64,000 nt of DNA from Gonatopus flavifemur (taxonomy: Eukaryota; Arthropoda; Insecta; Hymenoptera; Dryinidae). Positions 1-10,618 of this stretch are shown here, piece after piece. Every line of letters starts with the position of its first letter. The first letter of the stretch is position 1. The stretch lies in assembly GCA_018340375.1 (NCBI GenBank), contig JAFFJZ010000006.1, forward strand, positions 18,237,501 to 18,301,500, written 5' to 3'. The position numbers and the translations under genes are program-made. Below the pieces are notes generated by a model, which did not search any database, was not told the DNA's origin, and saw only the letters and a program-made list of their open reading frames with translations.

Positions 1-8
1 CTTTTATA
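1..8 (-). promoter_or_regulatory. TATA box of an A-type gene left of the window
   Basis: Reads TATAAAAG on the minus strand. The same octamer lies about 75 bases upstream of the start codon of both complete A genes (10441-10448 and 19223-19230). By analogy this one drives another A gene lying to the left of base 1, so the array is longer than the window. The assignment rests on position and conservation, not on any transcript. Confidence 0.5.
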
Positions 9-135
9 TTATGATATTGCTTAGTTGGCAATCAGGGATGTGTTTGGACGATGCATCACCACAGACATTATTGCAAAGAATAATTATGGAACCCTGATCA
101 TTCTTCATGATAGAAATATCGTTACTATCGCTATT
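4..135 (-). other. Conserved 43-codon open tail at the unit junction, copy 1
   Basis: An open minus-strand frame with three cysteines (CNNxCG, then HIPDC) ends in a TAA that overlaps the TATA box of the next A gene. The same frame is open at 10444-10575 and 19226-19357. It follows an in-frame TGA and lies beyond the natural end of the trypsin domain of pseudogene B. It could be an orphaned terminal exon, a small peptide gene or a chance frame. I see no clear start or splice acceptor. Confidence 0.25.
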
Positions 136-585
136 TCAAATAGAATTAACGATTGAAGAACCGTCTTCCTTCAGACTTCTACAGAATCCTCAATATTCTC
201 CTCATTGCGGGAAACTCAGTCGAGATAGTGTCATTATACAAAGCCATCAGATACCATCTGCTGCCCGCAGATTTCATTATCGGGCCTTAAGTATCGGACT
301 GAAAATTCATCAATCGAAGAATTCTATTGACACTTCTTTTGGATATGATTGTTGGAAAATTGATGATGAAAATTCTGCTCACTCTGTCTCCATTATCTGT
401 ACGCCATATTCCAAGATTAGAACTACACGGTTGATCAGGGAGTACACAAATTCCAACCTCGCATTAAACGCAATCGCTCTTGACAAACGTATGAAGTAGA
501 CAAGGTTACGAGCGTTGACTGATAATGAGGATGTGGTCCATCTAACTCTAAAATAATCGAAGTGAATAACCATACTGATGGGAAA

Positions 586-790
586 CTCAGGTGGGAAAAT
601 CCCTCTGGAAATCTCTGGAAATCTCTGGAAATTTTTGAGTGGAGAGTTTTTTAGAGGTTCCTATGTTTTTCAGAGATGATCAGGGAAATTTTGAGTGAAA
701 AAACCTGTCCAATTAACAAGAGTTTCCCGGAAACTTTCAGAGATTTTCAGAGTTCTCAGTGAAATCCACAGAACTTTTTTCCACCGGGAG
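586..790. mobile_element. Foldback MITE, CCCTGGTG-type (divergent)
   Basis: Begins CTCAGGTGGGAAAAT and ends TTTTTCCACCGGGAG, which are near-inverted ends. The inside is made of repeated CTGGAAATCTC and TTTCAGAGATT blocks. Its ends resemble those of cleaner copies at 34196-34380, 37443-37745 and 57605-57834. The equivalent element in unit 2 lies at about 11023-11216, so this copy predates the duplication. Confidence 0.5.
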
Positions 791-2012
791 TTGAGTCGTA
801 CGGATCACCGGAATAAGTTGGAATGACTTAAATTTGGCACACACCCGAATTCGGCGTGATTTCATTGTTGGGTAAGGAATTTGTTCGGATCTAGAAATTC
901 AGAGGTCCTATTTTGTCGCATTCGAGGATGATAATATCGACCATAGGTGGAACCGAGGTATCCTGATCATCAAGTCCAAGCATTTCAGTTACATTTCTTA
1001 TAATCGTTCAAATTGCCCAATGTTACCACAGTACGCACGTCTGTTGTCTGAATCCCATGAAAGAAATTGTGGTTTCACTATCACAGAATTGGAGAATTCG
1101 GTTTAAAATTGTCCATACCCGTCGAAATACCAATGGGCTGCTGTTATCACGTATTGATCGGATATCAGAGTACCAATGCATGGATCGATGAAACTCCAAT
1201 GATTTGTGCTAAACATTTTGAACACTGCTAACCAAAGCCACATGGTAACCTCCCTTATTTGGTCGCCAGATGCCGAACTGGCCCGAAAGCGATATCTTTT
1301 ACTTGGTACGAGGTTTCCACATTCATCCAAAAATACATTCACAGATTCATATAATTATGAAATATCTACTGTAAGAAAAATTCCTTTGGAAAATTCAAAG
1401 AATGTGACTTCAATTTCTCACAGGCACGTTTCCCTGAATTTCTAGGAGGAATTTTTCACAGTGTCCGTTTTTCGATATCACTCAAGGTTGGACAGGAGAG
1501 AAGACACCCAGCGCAGGGATCGTTATCAGAGAAAATAGAACATTCCTCAATTTTATTCATCTGAATACTGTAATGAAAAGTGTTGGAAAGATTTTCCCGT
1601 TCGTTTCTGTTGAAAGTCAGTCAATCCCGTCGAATGTTCCAAAAACATTTCATCTCCGTGGAAACAGTAAGAGGAAGCCGTTCTAAGCTACCTCTTATAC
1701 CTACCTCTTCTCCTACTTGAATTGGACCCAAGTGTGGATAATAGGCCAGCTCTAGGGTGTTTTTTCTGAAGCACATATTTAAATATTCCATCCTCGTGCC
1801 ATGGACGAGAATACAATCAAAAGTGGATGGATCCACTTCATACATGAATAAATTAACATCAAAATAACAGTACCTCATCTTGATGAAATTGTTCCTCTGA
1901 AACATGGGATCAAATGTATGCTTTTCCACTGGGGAGGATTAGTCTTTTGTAGTAGAAGAATTTTCTTTCTTTTCATATACTCTCAATCGTAGAGGGGTAT
2001 TCTCAATTGAAG

Positions 2013-2326
2013 ACCCTGCTCCAAAAATCCGATTCGAACTCATTGACTCGTCAAACAGTTTGAATCAGAGTTTTGTCCGGGAATTTTCCCATTTGATCTC
2101 ATTCAAATATAATCGGTTTAAATGGGAAATTTCTACTGGATGAGATATAATCAGTGAATTCGAATGTACATGATCCGAATTTACTGGCTATATATCTCAT
2201 GGAGTAAAAACTTCCTAATCAAGCCGATTAGATTTTAATAAGATCAAATAGGAAAATTTTTGAACACAAATCTGGTTCATACTGATTGACCAGTTGATAG
2301 GTTTGAATCGGATCTTTTAATCAGGG
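2013..2326. mobile_element. MITE present in unit 1 only, with GAAG target duplication
   Basis: A foldback of 314 bases. It starts ACCCTGCTCC and ends TAATCAGGG, and its two halves are complementary along most of their length (TCCGATT, TTGATCTCATT and TAATCGG on the left each match the right half in reverse). GAAG occurs at 2009-2012 and again at 2327-2330. Unit 2 has the empty site near 12233 with a single GAAG. The element therefore inserted into intron 1 of pseudogene B after the units split, or was lost cleanly from unit 2. Confidence 0.75.
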
Positions 2327-3328
2327 GAAGGAAACGAAAGTGAAATATCTCTTCTGATTGGAAGGGATTATTCCTTACATTTTGGCATTACTTTTTTTCG
2401 GATGTACGAGCAAAAATAATTACTCTGTGATCCGTTGATTGAGCACACTGCCAACTTCATATACTCCGATAGGAACTTGAAACAGGCTTAAAATGTTCAG
2501 ACGGAAACAGAATAGTTTACCTAGTTCATAGATTTCTGTCTTCGAATCGTAAAATGATGAGGAAGCAATTTTCAGTGAAGATGGGATACGTTATTCTCAG
2601 TTCAACGTTGATCATCAGCCAACAAGAAGCTGAGCTTTCATATTCATTTTAGAACATTTATAAATTATGATGATCTTCTTACTTCCTTGTTTCATTATCT
2701 CACGAATATCGAAGGTTAGTATGACCGTACTTATTTGATGTGGTTTGAATATTTTCTTACCATTCTTCAAAACGTGTGTAAATACCAAGTTGAAGATTAA
2801 AGGAAACGAAACAGTTATATATTCGTATGTAATATTATGAAATTAATAAACGGAACTCACTGCAGCGATCGATTGATTTATTGATGGTAGCAATGGAATA
2901 CATAAACGAATATAGAACATGATCAGGTTGGAACTTAATATACAACACACAAGGTATTTAGGGATGTATAGAAATTAGAAGGCCAGTGTTCCGTAATAAC
3001 AAGTAGGTGGGAATTTTTCACGACTGTTTCGATCCATTTTGGTCTAATAATTAGAATTCCAAAACACATTCGAGGTATAAGATACAAAATTAGATAGTTC
3101 CTATTCTATTTCCAGTACCTTCCTTCCAGATCATGAAACACGATGACCTGTTTCTTGGAGAAACTATGCATAATAACTCGTGAATGTGAAATCCGTGTAT
3201 TTTTGTATAAAATTTACAATTTTAGTAGCTTTGACTTCCGAATTGGTGAGCGGCATTCTCCTTCAGATAAGTTATGATTCGTTTTTCATGAGACCAGTCA
3301 TTTCGAAAAATTCCACATTGCGAGTTCC

Positions 3329-6300
3329 TTATATATCAATTCCTGTGTGGGGGCGGATCCATCCCATGTAAAAGTCAACATCCACAGATATCATGATTAT
3401 ATCCTTGAAGGTCATCCAGATAGCTTCACTGTTCACAGCTATGAGATGCCATTTGCCATCGATCCTTTTTATTATAGGGGCACCAATTTCAGACTACGAA
3501 GAGAAAAAAACCAATTCATCGTTAATCATGCGCGATGCGCTCAACAGCATCACTCTCGCGTCGTATTGCGTGAATCTGGAGTAGTGGATAACCAATAGAT
3601 CGGTGAATAGAACGTAGAATGCTCCTCAGGTCCACGCAGCACGACGTGAAGGTGACGATTGTCATCGATAGCGGTGGTGTACCGTTGTAGGTATCAGAAT
3701 CAACAAGAATTGCAGATTTTTGAATGAAATTAATCACGAGAGAACTATGTTGAGTTCACTCTACTCACCATATTGGGACCAGGAATTCTATCTAGTACGT
3801 TTGAGAAAGGAGCGCATATCAAGTTTGGCATAATTTGGAGAATTATACCGCGTTGTTTGAGGACTGATTCACACTGCGCTCTCTCGAATAAATTCGTGGA
3901 TATCATCTGTTGAGGCTCTTTTGATTCTGTAGATGAAAAATTTTTCCAATTGAAGTGCTAGAAGTTTGGACCCAATAATATATTGTAAATAGCTCACATG
4001 AGGCTCAATGTATTCTATATATTTGAACACATTGTGTAACACATTTCAAAGATCCCATCCATTCCTATTGAAAGTGCACATTAGACTTGACTCAGAATTC
4101 GGCTGGTTCTATACACGGATAGAAAACTAACTGCAGCTACTCACGTAGTCGGTTCTCGACCATCAACGATAAGTAGTTATGGCACCGATTTAGGACTTAG
4201 GGCAAATACCACGTTGGTTGAGGCACCTAACAGAGTAGCTGCATTCACTAACGTGGTATCTGTCTCAGTTACCAAGTAGTTAGCCCAACTACTTTCCGTA
4301 GATGGTCGGAGATCGACTACATCAGCAGCTGCCGCAAGAATGCTTGGTTTCCTGTGTAGGAATTAATTGGAAATGACAGGAATTTGTCATAAGGTTGTGA
4401 AGTGGAGGATGATTGATCAAGACTGGAGGTGCCCAGTCTTCCACGGAATCAATATGTTGTATATAAACTTTGTCGAGTCTACATTGAATCCTATAGAAAC
4501 TCGATAAAAACTTGATACAAATTTTTCATAAAATATTGATACCGTGGCATATAGTGCACCTCTAATCGAAACTTGAATTACCTCCGAGCTTTTGATCCAA
4601 ATTTCGGTAGACGATAAGTGGAAAGTACGTGGATGAATGGAGAATTGACGTTTAGCCAACGAAGATACAACTAAGGACTGTACCGGTCTCCGACAACTAA
4701 CGTAAGCAATCTGAGAATGGATCTTTACACATCAAAAAAATGCAAAAGGGGAAACCATACCAAATCTTCTGACAGAGTGATAATTTTTTCCAAAAATGTT
4801 CAGGAACTGTTGAATTAAAAAATGCAGCAGATGAGATTTGATTTAAAAGCATCATAGCAAAGTAGGGTCCCACCTCGCTCAATTTTCCTCTCCAGTTCCT
4901 CAATATTTTCGCAAACACACAATGATCACTCTGGTACAAATTTCCATATGATTTTGACTTATTTTCCCCATTGGGAATTTCATGAAAAACATTGTTCTCG
5001 AACACTTTTTTGTGGTATCTGCGTTACTTCAACGCTGAATCTTCTTACATCCACCTCGTGACCATGTCTTTTGGTTTATCCATCCATTTTTTACCTACGA
5101 TCCACCGAATTTCAAAGAACAGGATCGGTGAATAATTCCAGTAAAATTTTTTGTATGCTCTCAATATCCTAGTAAAGACACCTGTTCCATGTTTCGGGAC
5201 ATTTTTCTGAGAAATTCAAAGTAATCTGGAGAAATTCATGAAAAGTTGAATGACAAAAGTTCTGCAACGTTTTCTGGATCTCTCTAAATTTCTCGTAACC
5301 CTTTCGGTCGAGGTTTAAAAACTTTTCGGAATTCCATGGAATCTGTCTGAATCTCTCAGAATCTTACAGAACTGCATTTATTTGGCTTCCGACGCTTTCT
5401 CTGAATCCCTCTGAATTTTCCTGAATCCATCTAAATCTTTCAGAACGCCATTTATTCAAGTTCAAAAACTTTCTTCAATTTGTCTGAATCTCTCTGGAGG
5501 TTTTTTTTAAATGATTCAAATTGAGTTTTCAAAATCAATGTCGGGACATCTCTGAATAATTTTGACTCGCTTACAGTTTTTCATCGGAATTTGGATTTCC
5601 TTGAATTGCCTGGGAAACTGGAACCAACAGTTCTCGAAATTCATCCTCCTCCGAATTTCCCTGCGAGTCTTGGACTTCATGTGGAAATTAAAATTAAAGA
5701 TTTGTCCAAATTTGATTCTGTTTGAACTTTCTCAATTCCTCCTGTAATTTCCCTGAATCCTCGAACCCCCCTCAACGTGGTTCGTGGATTTAGGGAAGCG
5801 ACCGAAACACGGTGCAAAAAAATTCAAATTCAGTCAGAATATGAGTTGAATTCAGGACGCAGCCAAAAGAAGACTCATTAGACTCAAAGTCAGCCACTGA
5901 GAACCCTCTCAACCTCAAACAAAAATACAGCTTTCATTAATCTCTATTGAACTGAAATCAAAACTGATTTTGAACTGAAATTCGAAGTGAATTGTTGCTG
6001 ATGAATGGGTTCGTCCATTGTTTTTTTGTTTTGTTCTACCCAACAACAGCATTACCTATCAACAAAGAGGAATATCTTTGTATTCATTCGGAGGATACAA
6101 AAAAAATTCCTCCATTGTGTGAAGTTATTCCCTTCACTCGTTGACTGTTCAAGTATATCGGGATTATAGTTTTTGAAGATCTTTAACCCTCATCGGGAGA
6201 TTTGAACCCACGTTGTTGCTGGAATAACCTGTTCTACTCCTTTGCGTCCAACTACTCCGCCATGGTACCGTTCCGATCGACGGATGTGATAAATCATTTC

Positions 6301-9300
6301 ATAATAGTATAATTTGATAGTATGTGTAGTGTGAAGTCGAAGCTAAATTTGGGAAACATTGTACGGGAACTGAGAATTAATGCAAATGTGTATACCCCCG
6401 GAAGTTTGAATTAATTCCAATTTGTGTTGGAATGTTGAAGTGAAAGTCTCGAAACCAAAAATGCATTAACAGTGCGGAAAATCCAATAACAAGCTTTTAC
6501 GGAATTGGTATTGCACGTTGTTACCGAATTCGTTAGGGACCTTGAGTAATAAATAAAAAACCTGAAATAATTCGACTGAATTGAAATTGTAATCAATTAT
6601 ATGCACATATATACATGTGTATGTATAAACAATTGTAACACTGAAATGAAAGAAAGACATCTTATTTTCAGATGTTTTGTGACTGAGTTATCCATTAAAC
6701 TCTACATGGCTGACTATGAGATATGCATTGCTCATAATCAGCATATTATCCGATTTAATTAAATTCAATACAGGCATAACTCTTTCTCATCCCATATCAC
6801 GGCTGAAATCCTAACATTGCTGACTTTAAGCCTCATCTAAAAATGAGTCGATCATGAAATAAAGATTTACTTTTTACTTTGAACATTTTAATTAACTTTT
6901 CGTCAACCTTGCCTGAATTTCTTTACAACTTTCTGAATTTTTTGGCATTTTGTTGAATGCAAAATTTCCTCCAAGGTACCTGTCTCTGAATCTCCTCAGA
7001 TTTTGCTGAATTCCTTTGGGACTCAAAATTTGCAGGGAGATTCAGAGAGGTTTTTCTACCGAGGCAATGTTATTTCCTCATATCATTGGAAAAACAAAAC
7101 CGAAAGGACTCACTTGGAAAACTTGGTACACCCCACACTGTACTCCAACCGGTGGTTGGCATTGGATCATTGGTAAACAAGCAAATTGGGCGAATGTACT
7201 CGTTGAATGGCACTATTTCGTTCAATTTGAGGAGGACAATGTGGTGGACGCTTGGCCAGAGATCTTCGAACCTCACCTGCTCAGTCACTCTTCTGACGAT
7301 CGTTGGAATTGGTATGTGAGAAACACGTAGATAATTTCCAAGAATCACGTCTGTACGCGACTTTTCGATATCGATACTGAAACATCAGAATATACTTGTT
7401 GAATACTGCCTCTCTCTGATGCAGAGAATCTCTTCGGGAAACCTCTGAAAGTCACTACACGGTGAAAAATTTAGAGTTAAATTTACTAAGGGACTTTGTA
7501 ACCGAGGAACAGACTGAACTTACATGATGAACTTACGATGAAATTTACTATGACGAGGCAATAGAAAGATGATCAAATGCACTACATTTTACCGTGAATG
7601 CAATTGTAAAATCAATCTGTTCCTTGGGCACAATGATCACATAGTGAATTCAACTACAAATTCCTCCCCGTGTATGGACTTCAATGAAAAACTCTGAGAA
7701 TCTCTGAAAAATTCGGAAAAACTCTTGCTTATTGAACACATTGTTCCACTGACAATTCCTCCGAATATCTATGGATGTCTCCGAAAAATTCTGAATTTGT
7801 CTGAAGATGAATGAAATCCTAGGAAATACTATGAATACCTTCGGAAATTTCACAGATCCTCAGTGAAATTCCACAACCAGTGTGATGAATCAATTTGAAG
7901 AGGAGACGGATAAGATCAGAAGGCTCATTTATATACTTTCTTTGATGAATTTTCTCAATCTGAAAGGAATGATTGAAATTGATTGAAATTGCGAAGCCAT
8001 GTTATTCATATTCCAAACTAAATCCCAAACTATTCTCAAGTGAACTGAGATGAATTTTTATTAAACGTCCCGTAAAAACGCTGCTACGATCCCACCAACA
8101 TTTTGTGGCAGCAAAGTTTCACTATAAACGAGGAATTTTTGATCCTGTTTTCGCAAACTTTTTCCCTCTTTTTGGAGAATCCAACAAGTATTAAAATGGA
8201 ATAGTTTCTCAAATTCCTCTATTTCGGATAAAAATGAAGGAATTACCTTACAATCAGGGGATGGAATCCACCATTGCAGTGACGAAAACTTTCCATATTT
8301 TTCACAGTTTACAAATAGAGATGAGCATATATATCATGGAAGATATTCAATTTCTAATAAATCTTATTGACCGTTAAATTTTCATACAAAATTTGTTGAG
8401 GATACATTGAATTTGATCAAATATCGATCGAAATTTTATCAAACTTTTATAAAAAGTATTTATACGGTCGAATGTTGCGTACAATGGAATTTATTATGTT
8501 ACGTAGTGATGATACAATCTGTATAATGAACTTGATTATATACTTCATGGATTTTATCACCTAATTGTTGCTGTCCCTATCTTTATTATATATTTCTCTC
8601 CGTATATTTCTCATCGAAAATTTCAGTCATAAATCACAGACGTTCGTAGGAGTTTGTCGTCAAAACGTGTGCACTATGAATCGACGTATCACCGACCAAT
8701 TCACAAGAACCAAAGTTACAATTACTTAGCATTAAGTTATCTATCCATTGAACTTGATTTTGGGAAAATTGAATAATTCTGAGTTCTTCTGGACAAAAGA
8801 ATGAGGAAAGAATATGAAAATTTGATATTTCTCTTGATACGCCTCCCCTAGCGTGCATCAACTCCGTCTCACTGTGGCCCCACCCTGGCACAGTCTCCAG
8901 CCCATGTTGGCAGGATAGGCCCCATGCTGATCCGGGGTGGGCCCTATGGTACATACAAACCAGAGTCTTGAATTTTCAATTCTCAATATTTCCAGCTGGA
9001 AGTTGAGTTGAATGATGAAACGAAGAATATGTATATTAATATACAAAATTTAACTTTGAAATCTTCGACGAAAGATACTGGGAAGAAGATTCCCAGACGT
9101 ATTTTGAAATGTCAATGAAATGACTCCAAAATTTGAATTAATTCCGATCATTTCTTGCCCTCCTGAACATTCACAAAAAGAATTTCAAAGGACGCCTTCT
9201 AATGCGTCATACCTCGTTCAAAATGATTGAAAGAAAGATGATTAAAAACTTCACTCAATATTTTACTCAGGGGTATAACAACTAGCTGCGGTTATCACGA

Positions 9301-10366
9301 ATTGTTTGGATATTAGAGTCCCAACGCAACGTTTCCAAGGATCCGCATCCGTGCTATTCGTGATCTCCAGAATCGTCAACCAGGGCCAAAAAGTCATTTC
9401 AACATCCGAGGACCAAGGAAATTTATTTTTTGGTCCCAGTACACCGCATTCTACGATCGAAAAATGCATCAATTCCAGTGGCGTAATTCTACAGATTTGG
9501 CGAATTTGATTACCTGCATCCACCTTCGCCTTGTTTTTCCGCGAAGTTCTTTGTTCTGATGCGAAACAATCCTGAAAAGATGCCAGACCATGAGGAGTTT
9601 TTACCGTCACTCTTATTCTTCCAATCACAACATGGACATACACTTGCGCAGTGCTGGCGCCAGGGATGCTAGTATGGTCAAGTCAAGGAAAAATCCGGCC
9701 ATGGGAAGGGAAATCAGTTTCCGGTATATGTATATGAAAATTCCTACGAATTTAATTGGGAATTCAAAACTTCATAGAATTTTTATCATCATTTTCCAAT
9801 AAATTTCCGGTAAAATGCGGAAAATTCCCATCGCATGCATGTGTTGATTACTTCCGAAAATTTATGTGAAGTTTCCCATTGAAATGTTTTACAGTGTGCT
9901 GCAGCACATCTCCTCAGCTGACGTCCTTAGAATATTCTAGACAAATCGCAACATTCCCGTCGTCTTCTGAAGACGTGACCAAAAGTTATGTGCTGTGTGC
10001 GTGGAGAGGCACGAGCATTTTCGCCCAAATATCCATCTGCGTGAGTTGAGAAGCGTCTAGACATCTCATTCAGAAGGGATAATCCTGCTAGAAATGGGAC
10101 TCATTGGATCTAAGATCCTGCCTTGAGCCAAAACAGGACCTTGAATGGTCTAATTTTTCAGAAAAGCATTTTCCAGCGAAGATGTTGGGACAATTTCATA
10201 TTTAGGATCATTTACTTCATTTATTCTCGATGAAGCTTCAATTCTTTGGTTCAAAACTTAATGTGAAGAATATAAAATATTGTATAATCGGTAAAACCAA
10301 ACTTACACGAACTATCAGATGCCACGTCGACCACACCAATACAATATATGAATAAATGTAGCGCAT
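3329..10366 (-). CDS. Secreted serine protease homologue A, copy 1 (triad lost)
   Basis: Six minus-strand exons: 10307-10366, 9514-9571, 9267-9450, 7114-7376, 3769-3926 and 3329-3493. All have GT-AG borders and matching phases, and they sum to 888 bases (295 residues). Exon 1 is a hydrophobic signal peptide (MRYIYSYIVLVW). A short linker leads to ECG (40-42), which links to the trypsin domain. Domain landmarks are FWPWLTIL (60-67), CVGTLIS (81-87), ITAASC (92-97), LGNYLR (113-118), HHIVLLKL (145-152), RPICL (163-167), C207 and C226, SEIGAP (242-247) and DGKWHLIAV. The catalytic positions read Ser96 for His57, His146 for Asp102 and Ile244 for Ser195, so it cannot be a working protease. The cysteines for the C42-C58, C1-C122 and C168-C182 bonds remain; the C191-C220 pair is absent. 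There is no clip domain. Non-catalytic homologues of this fold act in insects as cofactors or decoys, for example in melanisation or venom. The actual role here is unknown. Confidence 0.88.
4113..4358. mobile_element. Hairpin MITE in intron 4 of gene A, unit 1
   Basis: Starts ACACGGATAGAAAACTAACT and ends GGTTTCCTGTGTA. It is inverted inside (GCAGCTACTCACGTAGTCG on the left, CGACTACATCAGCAGCTGC on the right; CCACGTT against AACGTGG). The same element is at 14012-14257 in unit 2, so it predates the duplication. Its ends fit the CACGGAnAAAA style seen in other MITEs here. Confidence 0.65.
5200..5765. repeat. Degenerate TCTCTGAATTT array in intron 4 of gene A
   Basis: Roughly 10-base imperfect repeats of the type CTCTGAATTT or TCTGAATCTC, interrupted by longer repeats such as TTTATTTGGCTTCCGACG and TTTATTCAAGTTCAAAAAC. 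Unit 2 has the same array at about 15100-15660, almost base for base: 5341-5400 is identical to its partner. The same motif forms a much longer array at 41.2-42.4 kb. Confidence 0.7.
5774..6881. other. 1.1-kb segment present in unit 1 only
   Basis: Unit 2 passes directly from the CGAACCCCTCTC end of the repeat array to AACATTTTAAT with about 14 bases between (15670-15690). Unit 1 has about 1.1 kb here. The segment lies in intron 4 of gene A copy 1 and includes a tRNA-like sequence on the minus strand (separate entry). I see no gene in it. It could be one compound insertion, several insertions, or a deletion in unit 2. Confidence 0.6.
6190..6275 (-). mobile_element. tRNA-derived SINE head
   Basis: On the minus strand an RNA polymerase III A box (TGGCGGAGTAGTTGG, 6248-6262) is followed about 36 bases later by a B box (GGGTTCAAATCTC, 6197-6209), the spacing of a tRNA gene. 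The flanks cannot form an acceptor stem and the anticodon arm is poor. It is therefore better read as a tRNA-derived SINE than as a functional tRNA. It lies in the 1.1-kb segment missing from unit 2. The tail end was not defined. Confidence 0.6.
7457..7673. mobile_element. Hairpin MITE in intron 3 of gene A, unit 1
   Basis: Starts ACACGGTGAAAAATT and ends CCTCCCCGTGT. The inside is inverted: AGTTAAATTTACTAAGG against the AGTGAATTCAACTACAAATT end, and AACCGAGGAACAGACTGA against TCAATCTGTTCCTTGGGC. The partner in unit 2 is 16246-16450. A longer relative without the CACGG ends lies at about 37175-37370. Confidence 0.65.
8860..8960. repeat. GC-rich foldback inside intron 3 of gene A
   Basis: Much richer in G and C than its surroundings. 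TGGCCCCACCCTGG (about 8875-8888) faces CCGGGGTGGGCCCT (about 8931-8944) in inverted orientation, around GCCCATGTTGGCAGGATAGGC. It is present in both units (17640-17740 in unit 2). I do not recognise the family. Confidence 0.4.
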
Positions 10367-10440
10367 GATTGAACCAAGTGCCCGCTCCGTTCAGTACTGA
10401 TATACAAAACGCAATAGCTCGTCGTGGGGAATGAGTTTGT

Positions 10441-10448
10441 CTTTTATA
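10441..10448 (-). promoter_or_regulatory. TATA box of gene A copy 1
   Basis: TATAAAAG on the minus strand, 75 bases upstream of the ATG at 10366. A TCAGTA initiator-like sequence lies about 50 bases downstream, which is a little far for a textbook pair. The octamer and its surroundings are conserved in all three unit ends (1-8, 10441-10448, 19223-19230). Confidence 0.55.
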
Positions 10449-10575
10449 TTTTGATATTGCTTAGTTGGCAATCAGGGATGTGTTTAAACAATGCGTCACC
10501 ACAGGCATTATTGCAAAGAATAATTATGGAACCCTGATCATTCTTCATGATAGAAATATCGTTACTATCGTTATT
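10444..10575 (-). other. Conserved 43-codon open tail at the unit junction, copy 2
   Basis: Same frame as at 4-135: open after a TGA, contains CNNACG and HIPDC, and ends in a TAA inside the TATA box of gene A copy 1. All three copies remain open although they differ at several residues. Confidence 0.25.
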
Positions 10576-10618
10576 TCAAATAGAATTAACGATCGAAGAA
10601 CCGTCTTCCTTCAGACTT

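Larger units (their letters stand above)
179..2920 (-). pseudogene. Trypsin-fold serine protease pseudogene B, copy 1
   Basis: Recognisable minus-strand pieces are: a signal-peptide exon (2861-2920, starting MFYIRLC, donor GTGAGT); the exon with the ECG linker, WLAV and VITAAHW motifs (about 1117-1327); the exon with PMVDIIIL, which keeps Asp102 (about 830-1038); an exon with YVCQERL (about 380-530); and the last exon (179-298, PIMKSAG). Damage seen here only: the splice acceptor before the His exon is AG to GG (1327-1329), the Cys after His57 is Trp, 26 bases are missing near 1015 relative to copy 2, and an extra base at 461 shifts the frame. Damage shared with copy 2: a TAG in the Asp exon and a TAA where the Ser195 loop should be. 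It was therefore already a pseudogene before the unit duplicated. Confidence 0.8.

Noticed and set aside
107..499. 130-codon plus-strand open frame, repeated at 10547-10906
   Set aside because: It is antisense to the last exons of pseudogene B; its conservation follows from the unit duplication, and it has no protein features.
6190..6275. A functional tRNA gene
   Set aside because: A and B boxes are good, but the flanks cannot pair as an acceptor stem and the anticodon arm is poor; a SINE head fits better.
8634..9046. Minus-strand open frames in gene A intron 3 as extra exons
   Set aside because: Their acceptors are not conserved between the two units, and exon 3 to exon 4 (9267 to 7376) joins in phase and restores the normal His-to-Asp spacing.
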